DNA of 64,000 nucleotides from Xanthostigma xanthostigma (taxonomy: Eukaryota > Arthropoda > Insecta > Raphidioptera > Raphidiidae), in the NCBI GenBank assembly GCA_963575645.1, contig OY754466.1:31404001-31468000 (forward strand), read 5' to 3'. The translations under genes and the position numbers were made by a program. Positions 11,324 to 24,100 of the stretch are shown piece by piece. Each line of letters begins with the position of its first letter. Position 1 is the first letter of the stretch. The notes beneath the pieces are model-generated. The model was not told the origin of the DNA. It made no database searches and saw only the letters and a program-made list of their open reading frames with translations.

Positions 11324-12780
11324 CTATTTCCACTATAACATTCAGGTTTGGATCATTCTCTCATAAGAAAATGCAAACTGCATATTAACAATTATTTTAA
11401 CGCAGACAAGCAGTTTTTACATGCTTTACGACAATTAGGTGCAAATAAGTCCTTATAGGCAAAATTGCTTTAATTCATGAGGGAAAGTCTATTTACACTA
11501 TAACATTTAGGGTTGGATCATTCTCTCATAAGAAAATGCAAACTGCATATTAACCATTATTTTAACGCATACAAGCAGTTTTTACATGCTTTATGAAAAT
11601 TAGGGGCAAATGCGTCCTTATAGGCAAAATTGCTTTATTTCATGAGGGTTAGTCTATTTACACTATAACAATTACGTTTGGATCATTCTCTCATAAGAAA
11701 ATGCAAACTGCATATTTACTATCATTTTAACGCTTACAAGCAGTTTTTACATGCTTTATGACAATTAGGTGCAAATAAGTCCTTATAGGCAAAATTGCTT
11801 TAATTCATGAGGGAAAGTCTATTTACACTATAACATTTAGGGTTGGATCATTCTCTCATAAGAAAATGCAAACTGCATATTAACCATTATTTTAACGCAT
11901 ACAAGCAGTTTTTACATGCTTTATGAAAATTAGGGGCAAATGCGTCCTTATAGGCAAAATTGCTTTATTTAATGAAGGTTAGTCTATTTACACTTTAACA
12001 TTCAGGTTTGGATTATTCTCTCATAAGAAAATGCAAACTGCATATTAACCATTATTTTAATGCAGCCAAGCAGTTTTTACATGCTTCACGACAATTGCGT
12101 GCAAATGAGTCCTTATAAGCAAAATTGCTTTATTTTACAAAGGTAAGTCTATTTTCACTATAACATTCAGGTTTGGATCATTCTCTCATAAGAAAATGCA
12201 AACTGCATATTAACCATTATTTATACGCATACAAGCAGTTTCTACATGCTTTATGACAAATAGGTGCAAATAAGTCTTTATAGGCAAAATTGCTTTATTT
12301 CATGAGGGTAAGTCTATTTACACTATAACATTCAGGTTTGGATCATTCTCTCATAAGAAAATGCAAACTGCATATTAACCATTATTTTAACGCAGACAAG
12401 CAGTTTTTACATGCTTAACGACAATTAGGTGCAAATGAGTCCTTATAGGCAAAATTGCTTTATTTCATTAAGGTAAGTCTATTTACACTATAACATTTAG
12501 GTTTGGATCATTCTCTCATAAGAAAATGCAAACTGCATATTAACCATTATTTATACGCATACAAGCAGTTTTTACATGCTTTATGACAATTAGGTGCAAA
12601 TGAGTCCTTATAAGCAAAATTGCTTTATTTTACAAAGGTAAGTCTATTTTCACTATAACATTCAGGTTTGGATCATTCTCTCATAAGAAAATGCAAACTG
12701 CATATTAACCATTATTTATACGCATACAAGCAGTTTTTACATGCTTTATGACAATTAGGTGCAAATGAGTCCTTATAGGC

Positions 12781-15350
12781 AAAATTGCTTTATTTCATGA
12801 GGGTAAGTCTATTTACACTATAACATTCAGGTTTGGATCATTCTCTCATAAGAAAATGCAAACTGCATATTAACCATTATTTTAATGCATACAAGCAGTT
12901 TTACATGCTTTATGACAATTAGGGGCAAATGGGTCCTTATAGGCAAAATTGCTTTATTTTATGAAGGTAAGTCTATTTACACTAAAACATTCAGGTTTGG
13001 ATCTGTCTCTCATAAGAAAATGCAAACTGCATATTAACCATTATTTAAACGCAGACAAGCAGTTTTTACATGCTTTACGACAATTAGGTGCAAATAAGTC
13101 TTTATAGGCTAAATTGCTTTATTTCATGAGGGTAAGTCTATTTACACTATAACATTCAGGTTTGGATCATTCTCTCATAAGAAAATGCAAACTGCATATT
13201 AACCATTATTTTAACGCAGACAAGCAGTTTTGACATGCTTAACGACAATTAGGTGCAAATGAGTCCTTATAAACAAAATTGCTTTATTTTACAAAGGTAA
13301 GTTTACTTAAACTATAACATTCAGGTTTGGATCATTCTCTCATAAGAAAATGCAAACTGCATATTAACTATTATTTTAACGCATACAAGCAGTTTTACAT
13401 GTTTTATGACAATTAGGGGCAAATGGGTCCTTATAGGCAAAATTGCTTTATTTCATGAAGGTTAGTCTATTTACACTATAACATTCAGGTTTGGATTATT
13501 CTCTCATAAGAAAATGCAAACTGCATATTAACCATTATTTTAACGCAGACAAGCAGTTTTTACATGCTTTACGACAATTAGGTGCAAATGAGTCCTTATA
13601 GGCGAAATTGCTTTATTTCACAAAGGTAAGTTTACTTACACTATAACATTCAGGTTTGGATCATTCTCTCACAAGAAAATGCAAACTGCATATTAACCAT
13701 TATTTTAACGCATACAAGCAGTTTTACATGCTTTATGACAATTAGGTGCAAATGAGTCCTTATAGGAAAAATTGCTTTATTTCATGAGGGTAAGTCTATT
13801 TACACTATAACATTCAGGTTTGGATTATTCTCTCATAAGAAAATGCAAACTGAATATTGACTATTATTTTCACGCAGACAAGCAGTTTTTACATGGTTTA
13901 AGACAACTAGGTGCAAATAAGTCCTTAAAGGCAAAATTGTTTTATTTCACAAAGGTAAGTCTACTTTCACTATAACATTCAGGTTTGGATCATTCTCTCA
14001 TAAGAAAATGCAAACTGCATATTAACCATTATTTTAACGCAGAGAAGCAGTTTTTACATGCTTCACGACAATTGCGTGCAAATGAGTCCTTATAGGCAAA
14101 ATTGCTTTATTCTACAAAGGTAAGTCTATTTACACTATAACATTCAGGTTTGGATCATTTTTTCATAAGAAAATGCAATTTGCATATTTACCATTATTAT
14201 AACGCATAGAAGCCGTTTTTACATGCTTTATGACAATAAGGGGCAAATGAGTCCTTATAGGCAAAATTGCTTTATTTCATGAAGGTAAGTCTATTTACAC
14301 TATAACATTCAGGTTTGGATCATTCTCTCATAAGAAAATGCAAACTGCATATTAACCTTTATTTTAACGCATACAAGCAGTTTTTACAAGCTTTATGACA
14401 ATTAGGTGCAAATGAGTCCTTATAGGCAAAATTGCTTTATTTCATGAGGGTTAGTCTATTTACACTATATCATTTAGGTTTGGATCATTCTTTCATAAGA
14501 AAATGCAAACTGCATATTTACTATCATTTTAACGCATACAAGCAGTTTTTACATGCTTTATGACTATTAGGGGCAAATGAGTCCTTATAGGCAAAATTGC
14601 TGTATTTCATGAAGGTAAGTCTATTTACACTATAACATTCAGGTTTGGATCATTCTCTCATAAGAAAATGCAAACTGCATATTAACCATTTTTTTTAACG
14701 CTGACAAGCAATTTTTACATGCTTTAACAATTAGAAGCAAATGAGTCTTTATAGGCAAAATTGCTTTATTTCATGAAGGTAAGTCTATTTACACTATAAC
14801 ATTCAGGTTTGGATCATTCTCTCATAAGAAAATGTAAACTGCATATTAACCATTATTTTAACGCAGACAAGCAGTTTTTACATGCTTCACGACAATTGCG
14901 TGCAAATGAGTCCTTATAGGCAAAATTGCTTTATTTTACAAAGGTAAGTCTATTTACACTATAACATTCAGGTTTGGATAATTCTCTCATAAGAAAATGC
15001 AAACTGCATATTAACCATTATTTTACCGCTGACAAGCAGTTTTTACATGTTTTACGACAATTAGGTGCAAATGAGTCCTTATAGGCAAAAGTGCTTTATT
15101 TCATGAGGGTAAGTCTATTTACACTATAACATTCAGGTTTGGATCATTCTCTCTTAAGAAAATGCAAACTGCATATTAACCATTATTTTAACGCATACAA
15201 GCAGTTTTTATATGCTTTATGACAATTAGGGGCAAATGAGTCCTTATAGGCAAAATTGCTTTATTTCATGAAGGGTAAGTCTATTTACCTTAAAACATTC
15301 AGGTTTGGATCTGTCTCTCATAAGAAAATGCAAACTGCATATTAACCATT
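12781..15350 (+). repeat. Left-domain block B, copy 1
   Basis: This block matches about 3,400-5,300 with a two-monomer difference in length (offset about 9,402 bp near 13233, then 9,731 bp at 14172), and matches the next block copy at offset 3,956 bp. Diagnostic variants are the short CAGTTTTACATG monomers, TTAGGAAAAATTGC-like sequence near 13767, GAATATTGACTATTATTTTCACGC at about 13,850, and AAAATGCAATTTGC at 14172. It also contains a long-T monomer (14690) with a further two-base loss in CTTTAACAATTAG. Confidence 0.8.
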
Positions 15351-16950
15351 ATTTAAACACAGACAAGCAGTTTTTACATGCTATACGACAATTAGGTGCA
15401 AATGAGTCCTTATCTGCAAAATTGCTTTATTTTACAAAGGTAAGTCTATTTACACTATAACATTCAGGTTTGGATAATTCTCTCATAAGAAAATGCAAAC
15501 TGCATATTAACCATTATTTTACCGCTGACAAGCAGTTTTTACATGCTTTACGACAATTAGGTGCAAATGAGTCTTTATAGGCAAAAGTGCTTTATTTCAT
15601 GAGGGTAAGTCTTATTACACTATAACATTCAGGTTTGGATCATTCTCTCATAAGAAAATGCAAACTGCATATTAACCATTATTTTAACGCAGACAAGCAG
15701 TTTTTACATGCTTTACGACAATTAGGTGCAAATGAGTCCTTATAGGCAAAATTGCTTTATTTTACAAAGGTAAGTTTACTTAAACTATAACATTCAGGTT
15801 TGGATCATTCTCTCATAAGAAAATGCAAACTGCATATTAACTATTATTTTAACGCATACAAGCAGTTTTTACAAGCTTTATGACAATTAGGTGCAAATGA
15901 GTCCTTATAGGCAAAATTGCGTTATTTCATGAGGGTTAGTCTATTTACACTATAACATTTAGGTTTGGATCATTCTCTCATAAGAAAATGCAAACTGCAT
16001 ATTTACTATCATTTTAACGCATACAAGCAGTTTTTACATGCTTCATGACAATTAGGGGCAAATGAGTCCTTATAGGCAAAATTGCTTTATTTCATTAAGG
16101 TAAGTCTATTTACACTATAACATTCAGGTTTGGATCATTCTCTCATAAGAAAATGCAAACTGCATATTAACCATTATTTTAACGCTGACAAGCAGTTTTT
16201 ACATGCTTTACGACAATTAGGTGCAAATGAGTCCTTATAGGCAAAATTGCTTTATTTCATTAAGGTAAGTCTATTTACACTATAACATTTAGGTTTGGAT
16301 CATTCTCTCATAAGAAAATGCAAACTGCATATTTACTATCATTTTAACGCATACAAGCAGTTTTTACATGCTTTATGACAATTAGGTGCAAATGAGTCCT
16401 TATAGGCAAAATTGCTTTATTTCATGAGGGTAAGTCTATTTACACTATAACATTCAGGTTTGGATCATTCTCTCATAAGAAAATGCAAACTGCATATTAA
16501 CCATTATTTTAACGCATACAAGCAGTTTTACATGCTTTATGACAATTAGGGGCAAATGGGTCCTTATAGGCAAAATTGCTTTATTTCATGAAGGTTAGTC
16601 TATTTACACTATAACATTCAGGTTTGGATTATTCTCTCATAAGAAAATGCAAACTGCATATTAACCATTATTTTAACGCAGACAAGCAGTTTTTACATGC
16701 TTTACGACAATTAGGTGCAAATGAGTCCTTATAGGCGAAATTGCTTTATTTCACAAAGGTAAGTTTACTGACACTATAACATTCAGGTTTGGATCATTCT
16801 CTCATAAGAAAATGCAAACTGCATATTAACTATTATTTTAACGCATACAAGCAGTTTTACATGCTTTACGACAATTAGGTGCAAATAAGTCTTTATAGGC
16901 AAAATTGCTTTATTTCATGAGGGTAAGTCTATTTACACTAAAACATTCAG
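15351..16950 (+). repeat. Left-domain block related to 2.6-3.6 kb
   Basis: Monomers here run parallel to about 2,600-3,550 at an offset near 13,029 bp (GTTTACTTAAAC at 2745 and 15774). Shared features are ACAAGCTTTAT, TTTCATGAGGGTTAG, ATTTACTATCATTTTAACGC and the CATTAAGG pair. The parallel ends where 3,560 reads TTTTATGAAGGTAAG and about 16,590 reads TTTCATGAAGGTTAG. The segment is therefore a distant segmental copy joined to different neighbours. Confidence 0.78.
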
Positions 16951-18715
16951 GTTTGGATCTGTCTCTTATAAGAAAATGCAAACAGCATATTAACCATTAT
17001 TTAAACGCAGACAAGCAGTTTTTACATGCTTTACGACAATTAGGTGCAAATAAGTCTTTATAGGCAAAATTGCTTTATTTCATGAGGGTAAGTCTATTTA
17101 CACTATAACATTCAGGCTTGGATCATTCTCTCATAAGAAAATGCAAACTGCATATTAACCATTATTTTAACGCAGACAAGCAGTTTTTACATGCTTAACG
17201 ACAATTAGGTGCAAATGAGTCCTTATAGGCAAAATTGCTTTATTTTACAAAGGTAAGTTTACTTAAACTATAACATTCAGGTTTGGATCATTCTCTCATA
17301 AGAAAATGCAAACTGCATATTAACTATTATTTTAACGCATACAAGCAGTTTTACATGCTTTATGACAATTAGGGGCAAATGGGTCCTTATAGGCAAAATT
17401 GCTTTATTTCATGAAGGTTAGTCTATTTACACTATAACATTCAGGTTTGGATTATTCTCTCATAAGAAAATGCAAACTGCATATTAACCATTATTTTAAC
17501 GCAGACAAGCAGTTTTTACATGCTTTACGACAATTAGGTGCAAATGAGTCCTTATAGGCGAAATTGCTTTATTTCACAAAGGTAAGTTTACTGACACTAT
17601 AACATTCAGGTTTGGATCATTCTCTCACAAGAAAATGCAAACTGCATATTAACCATTATTTTAACGCATACAAGCAGTTTTACATGCTTTATGACAATTA
17701 GGTGCAAATGAGTCCTTATAGGAAAAATTGCTTTATTTACTCTATAACATTCAGGTTTGGATCATTCTCTCATAAGAAAATGCAAACTGAATATTGACTA
17801 TTATTTTCACGCAGACAAGCAGTTTTTACATGGTTTAAGACAATTAGGTGCAAATAAGTCCTTAAAGGCAAAATTGTTTTATTTCACAAAGGTAAGTCTA
17901 CTTTCACTATAACATTCAGGTTTGGATCATTCTCTCATAAGAAAATGCAAACTGCATATTCACCATTTTTTTAACGCAGAGAAGCAGTTTTTACATGCTT
18001 CACGACAATTGCGTGCAAATGAGTCCTTATAGGCAAAATTGCTTTATTCTACAAAGGTAAGTCTATTTACACTATAACATTCAGGTTTGGATCATTTTTT
18101 CATGAGAAAATGCAATTTGCATATTTACCATTATTTTAACGCATACAAGCAGTTTTTACATGCTTTATGACAATAAGGGGCAAATGAGTCCTTATAGGCA
18201 AAATTGCTTTATTTCATGAGGGTTAGTCTATTTACACTATAACATTTAGGTTTGGATCATTCTTTCATAAGAAAATGCAAACTGCATATTTACTATCATT
18301 TTAACGCATACAAGCAGTTTTTACATGCTTTATGACTATTAGGGGCAAATGAGTCCTTATAGGCAAAATTGCTTTATTTCATGAAGGTAAGTCTATTTAC
18401 ACTATAACATTCAGGTTTGGATCATTCTCTCATAAGAAAATGTAAGCTGCATATTAACCATTATTTTAACGCAGACAAGCAGTTTTTACATGCTTCACGA
18501 CAATTGCGTGCAAATGAGTCCTTATAGGCAAAATTGCTTTATTTTACAAAGGTAAGTCTATTTACATTATAACATTCAGGTTTGGATCATTCTCTCATAA
18601 GAAAATGCAAACTGCATATTGACCTTTATTTTAACGCATACAAGCAGTTTTTACATGCTTAATGACAATTAGGTGCAAATGAGTCCTTATAGGCAAAATC
18701 GCTTTATTTCATGAA
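16951..18715 (+). repeat. Left-domain block B, copy 2
   Basis: This block follows block B copy 1 at offset 3,956 bp (GTTTACTTAAAC at 13301 and 17257). The offset falls to 3,937 bp (AATGCAATTT at 14172 and 18109) because of a 19-bp deletion near 17738. Beyond 18,180 copy 2 also skips a monomer relative to copy 1, going straight to the GGGTTAG and ATTTAGG type. The right end joins monomers like those at 5.1-5.4 kb. Confidence 0.8.
17731..17750 (+). repeat. Truncated monomer with a 19-bp internal deletion
   Basis: Here CTTTATTTACTCTATAACAT replaces the usual CTTTATTTCATGAGGG...CTATTTACACTATAACAT. The sister monomer at about 13,767-13,830 is intact and shares the rare GGAAAAATTG upstream. The missing 19 bp lie between two TATTT words, one of which remains at 17734-17738, the signature of slippage or microhomology-mediated deletion. 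This is one of the few events in the window that clearly breaks the 165-bp phase. Confidence 0.88.
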
Positions 18716-19375
18716 AGGTAAGTCTATTTACACTATAACATTCAGGTTTAGATCTTTATCTCATAAGAAAATGCAAACTGCATATTAACCATTATTTAAA
18801 CGCAGACAAGCAGTTTTTACATGCTTCACGACAATTGCGTGCAAATGAGTCCTTATAGGCAAAATTGCTTTATTTTACAAAGGTAAGTCTATTTACACTA
18901 TAACATTCAGGGTTAATTTATTCTCTCATAAGAAAATGCAAACTGCTTATTAACCATTATTTTAACGCAGACAAGCAGTTTTTACTTGCTTTATGACAAT
19001 TAGGGGCAAATAAGTCCTTATAGGCAAAATTGCTTTATTTTATGAAGGTAAGTCTATTTACACTATAACATTCAGGTTTGGATCATTCTCTCATAAGAAA
19101 ATGCAAACTGCATATTAACCATTATTTTAACGCATACAAGCTGTTTTTACATGCTTTATCTCAATTAGGTGCAAATGAGTCCTTATAGGCAAAATTGCTT
19201 TATTTCATGAGGGTTAGTCTATTTACACTATAACATTTAGGTTTGGATCATTCTCTCATAAGAAAATGCAAACTGCATATTTACTATCATTTTAACGCAT
19301 ACAAGCAGTTTTTACATGCTTTATGACAATTAAGTGCAAATGAGTCCTTATAGGCAAAATTGCTTTATTTCATGA
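18716..19375 (+). repeat. 4-monomer tandem duplication, copy 1 (660 bp)
   Basis: The stretch from about 18716 to about 19128 is repeated at exactly 660 bp (four monomers). It includes the rare GTTTAGATCTTTATCTC and GGGTTAATTTATTC monomers. I saw two differences in the aligned part: GCAGAC against GCATAC near 18970, and TTACTTGC against TTACATGC near 18986. The remaining monomers of the unit (19,129-19,375) have no counterpart in the truncated second copy. Confidence 0.85.
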
Positions 19376-19788
19376 AGGTAAGTCTATTTACACTATAACA
19401 TTCAGGTTTAGATCTTTATCTCATAAGAAAATGCAAACTGCATATTAACCATTATTTAAACGCAGACAAGCAGTTTTTACATGCTTCACGACAATTGCGT
19501 GCAAATGAGTCCTTATAGGCAAAATTGCTTTATTTTACAAAGGTAAGTCTATTTACACTATAACATTCAGGGTTAATTTATTCTCTCATAAGAAAATGCA
19601 AACTGCTTATTAACCATTATTTTAACGCATACAAGCAGTTTTTACATGCTTTATGACAATTAGGGGCAAATAAGTCCTTATAGGCAAAATTGCTTTATTT
19701 TATGAAGGTAAGTCTATTTACACTATAACATTCAGGTTTGGATCATTCTCTCATAAGAAAATGCAAACTGCATATTAACCATTATTTA
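19376..19788 (+). repeat. 4-monomer tandem duplication, copy 2 (partial)
   Basis: Second copy of 18716-19128. It ends near 19788, where it switches to a TATTTAAACGCAGAC monomer. A single older relative of the same monomer pair sits at about 5,400-5,900. The duplication is therefore local to this place. Confidence 0.82.
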
Positions 19789-21100
19789 AACGCAGACAAG
19801 CAGTTTTTAAATGCTTTACGACAATTAGGTGCAAATGAGTCTTTATAAGCAAAATTGCTTTATTTCATGAGGGTAAGTCTATCTACACTATAACATTCAG
19901 GTTTGGATCATTCTCTCATAAGAAACTGCAAACTGCATATTAACCATTATTTTAACGCATACAAGCAGTTTTTACATGCTTTATGACAATTAGGGGCAAA
20001 TAAGTCCTTATAGGCAAAATTGCTTTATTTCATGAAGGTTAGTCTATTTACACTATAACATTCAGGTTTGGATTATTCTCTCATAAGAAAATGCAAACTG
20101 CATATTAACCATTATTTTAACGCATACAAGCAGTTTTTACATGCTTTATGACAATTAGGGGCAAATAAGTCCTTATAGGCAAAATTGCTTTATTTCCTGA
20201 AGGTAAGTCTATTTACACTATAACATTCAGGTTTGGATCATTCTCTCATAAGAAAATGCAAACTGCATATTAACCATTATTTTAACGCATACAAGCAGTT
20301 TTTACATGCTTTATGACAATTAGGGGCAAATAAGTCCTTATAGGCAAAATTGCTTTATTTCATGAAGGTAAGTCTATTTAGACTATAACATTCAGGTTTG
20401 GATCATTCTCTCATAAGAAAATGCAAACTGCATATTAACCATTTTTTTAACGCTGACAAGCAGTTTTTACATGCTTTATGACAATTAGAAGCAAATGAGT
20501 CTTTATAGGCAAAATTGCTTTATTTCATGAAGGTAAGTCTATTTACACTATAACATTCAGGTTTGGATCTTTCTCTCATAAGAAAATGCAAACTGCATAT
20601 TAACCATTATTTAAACGCATATAAGCAGTTTTTACATGCTTTATGACAATTAGGGGCAAATGAGTCCTTATAGGCAAAATTGCTTTATTTCATTAAGGGT
20701 AAGTCTATTTACACTATAACATTCAGGTTTGGATCTTTCTCTCATAAGAAAATGCAAACTGCATTTTAACCATTATTTTAACGCATACAAGCAGTTTTTA
20801 CAAGCTTTATGACAATTAGGTGCAAATGAGTCCTTATAGGCAAAATTGCTTTATTTAATGAGGGTTAGTCTATTTACACTATAATATTTAGATTTGGATC
20901 ATTCTTTCATATGAAAATGCAAACTGCATATTTACTATCATTTTAACGCATACATGCAGTTTTTACATGCTTTATGACTATTAGGGGCAAATGAGTCCTT
21001 ATAGGCAAAATTGTTTTATTTCATGAAGGTAAATCTATTTACACTATAACATTCAGGTTTGGATCATTCTCTCATAAGAAAATGCAAACTGCATATTAAC
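19789..21100 (+). repeat. Transition monomers between left and right domains
   Basis: About eight monomers of common classes, including a GCTGAC and AGAAGC monomer at about 20,450 that recurs at 21,112 (offset 661 bp, four monomers). I found no long segment here that is repeated as a block in the right domain, whereas nearly everything from about 21,100 onward is. The segment marks the change from short local units to multi-kilobase units. Confidence 0.7.
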
Positions 21101-24100
21101 CATTTTTTTAACGCTGACAAGCAGTTTTTACATGCTTTATGACAATTAGAAGCAAATGAGTCTTTATAGGCAAAATTGCTTTATTTCATGAAGGTAAGTC
21201 TATTTACACTATAACATTCAGGTTTGGATCATTCTCTCATAAGAAAATGTAAACTGCATATTGACCATTATTTTAACGCATACAAGCAGTTTTTACATGC
21301 TTTATGACAATTAGGGGCAAATGAGTCCTTATAGGCAAAATTGCTTTATTTCGTAAGGGTTAGTCTATTTACACTATAACATTCAGGTTTGGATTATTCT
21401 CTCATAAGAAAATGCAAACTGCATATTAACCATTATTTTAACGCATACAAGCAGTTTTTACATGCTTTATGACAATTAAGGGCAAATTGGTCCTTATAGG
21501 CAAAATTGCTTAATTTCATGAAGGTTAGTCTATTTACACTATAACATTCAGGTTTGGATTATTCTCTCATAAGAAAATGCAGACTGCATATTAACCATTA
21601 TTTTAACGCAGACAAGCAGTTTTTACATGCTTTACGACAATTAGGTGCAAATGAGTCCTTATAGGCGAAATTGCTTGATTTCATAAAGGTAAGTTTACTT
21701 ACACTATAACATTCAGGTTTTGATCATTCTCTCACAAGAAAATGCAAACTGCATATTAACTATTATTTTAACGCATACAAGCAGTTTCTTACATGCTTTA
21801 TGACAATTAGGTGCAAATGCGTCCTTATAGGCAAAATTGCTTTATTTCATGAGGGTAAGTCTATTTACACTATAACATTCAGGTTTGGATCATTCTCTCA
21901 TAAGAAAATGCAAACTGAATATTGACTATCATTTTCACGCAGACAAGCAGTTTTTACATGGTTTACGACAATTAGGTGCAAATAAGTCCTTAAAGGCAAA
22001 ATTGTTTTATTTCACAAAGGTAAGTCTACTTTCACTATAACATTCAGGTTTGGATCATTCTCTCATAAGAAAATGCAAACTGCATATTAACCAATATTTT
22101 AACGCAGAGAAGCAGTTTTTACATGCTTCACGACAATTGCGTGCAAATGAGTCCTTATAGGCAAAATTGCTTTATTTTACAAAGGTAAGTCTATTTACAC
22201 TATAACATTCAGGTTTGGATCATTCTCTCATAAGAAAATGCAGTGTGCATATTAACCATTATTTTAACGCATACAAGCAGATTTTAAATGCTTTATGACA
22301 ATTAGGGGATAATGAGTCCTTATAGGCAAAATTGCTTTATTTTACAAAGGTAAGTCTATTTTCACTATAACATATAGGTTTGAATCATTCTCTCATAAGA
22401 AAATGCAAACTGCATATTATACATTATTTTAACGCATACAAGCAGTTTTTACATGCTTTATGACAATTAGGGGCAAATGAGTCCTTATAGGCAAAATTGC
22501 TTTATTTCATGAAGGTAAGTCTATTTACACTATAACATTCAGGTTTGGATCATTCTCTCATAAGAAAATGCAAACTGCATATTAACCATTTTTTTAACGC
22601 TGACAAGCAGTTTTTACATGCTTTATGACAATTAGAAGCAAATGAGTCTTTACAGGCAAAATTGCTTTATTTCATGAAGGTAAGTCTATTTACACTATAA
22701 CATTCAGGTTTGGATCATTCTCCCATAAGAAAATGTAAACTGCATATTAACCATTATTTTAACGCAGACAAGCAGTTTTTACATGCTTCACGACAATTGC
22801 GTGCAAATGAGTCTTTATAGGCAAAATTGCGTTATTTTACAAAGGTTAGTCTATTTTCACTATAACATTTAGGTTTGGATCGTTCTCTCATAAGAAAATG
22901 CAAACTGCATATTAACAATTATTTTAACGCATACAAGCAGTTTTTACATGCTTTATGACAATTAGGAGCAAATGGGTCCTTATAGGCAAAATTGCTTTAT
23001 TTCATGAAGGTTAGTCTATTTTCACTATAACATTCAGGTTTGGATCGTTCTCACATAAGAAAATGCAAACTGCATATTAACCATTATTTTAACGCATACA
23101 AGCAGTTTTTACATGCTTTATGACAATTAGGGGCAAATGAGTCCTTATAGGCAAAATTGCTTTATTTCATGAAGGTAAGTCTATTTTCACTATAACATTC
23201 AGGTTTGGATCGTTCTCTCATAAGAACATGCAAACTGCATATTAACCATTATTTTAACGCATACAAGCAGTTTTTACATGCTTTATGACAATTAGGGGCA
23301 AATGAGTCCGTATAGGCAAAATTGCTTTATTTCATTAAGGTAAGTCTATTTAGACTATAACATTCAGGTTTGGATCATTCTCTCATAAGAAAATGCAAAC
23401 TGCATATTAACCATTATTTTATCCCTTACAAACAGTTTTTACATGCTTTACGACAATTAGGTGCAAATGAGTCCTTATAGGCAAAATTGCTTTATTTCAT
23501 GAGGGTAAGTCTATTTACACTATAACATTCAGGTTTGGATCATTCTCTCATAAGAAAATGCAAACTGCATATTAACCATTATTTTAACGCATACAAGCAG
23601 TTTTTACATGCTTTATGACAATTGGGGGCAAATAAGTCCTTATAGACAAAATTGCTTTATTTCATGAAGGTAAGTTCATTTCCACTATAACATTCTGGTT
23701 TTGATCATTCTCTCATAAGAAAATGCAAACTGCATATTAACAATTATTTTAACGCAGACAAGCAGTTTTTACATGCTTTACGACAAGTAGGTGCAAATGA
23801 GTCCTTATAGGCAATATTGCTGTATTTCATGAGGGTAAGTCTATTTACACTATAACATTCAGGTTTGGATCATTCTCTCATAAGAAAATGCAAACTGCAT
23901 ATTAACCATTATTTTACCGCATACAAGCAGTTTTTACATGCTTTATGACAATTAGGGGCAAATGGGTCCTTATAGGCAAAATTGCTTTATTTCATGAAGG
24001 TTAGTCTATTTACACTATACCATTCAGGTTTGGATCATTCTCTCATAAGAAAATGCAAACTGCATATTAACCATTATTTTAACGCAGACAAGCAGTTTTT

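Larger units (their letters stand above)
11180..11344 (+). repeat. Representative 165-bp satellite monomer
   Basis: This copy is close to the consensus and can serve as a coordinate reference, with position 1 at the first G of GGTTTGGATC. In order it contains GGATCATTCTCTCATAAG (5-22), the dyad ATGCAAACTGCAT (27-39), a TTAACC and TTTTAACG stretch (41-58), the GCATAC variable site (58-63), the AAGCA to TGCTT dyad (64-82), the TTATGACAATTAGGGGC variable block (82-98), CCTTATAGG (107-115), GCAAAATTGC (115-124), TTCATGAA (130-137), AAGGTAAGT (136-144) and CTATAACATTCA (154-165 in the consensus). The 165-bp length is 55 codons and about 16 helical turns, so phase is kept from copy to copy. Private changes here include AATAAGTCC and ATTTCCAC. 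Confidence 0.93.
10595..12780 (+). repeat. Mixed monomers with a small dimer duplication
   Basis: About 13 monomers. The first part is a diverged third copy of the start of the 13-monomer unit. From 11430 to 11640 the sequence is repeated at 11760 to 11970, an offset of 330 bp or two monomers, sharing TTTAATTCATGAGGGAAAG, ATTTAGGGTTGG, TTATGAAAATTAG and AATGCGTCC. From about 12,210 to 12,740 several monomers share the TTTATACGCATAC variant, another sign of very local spread. No non-satellite DNA is seen. Confidence 0.85.
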
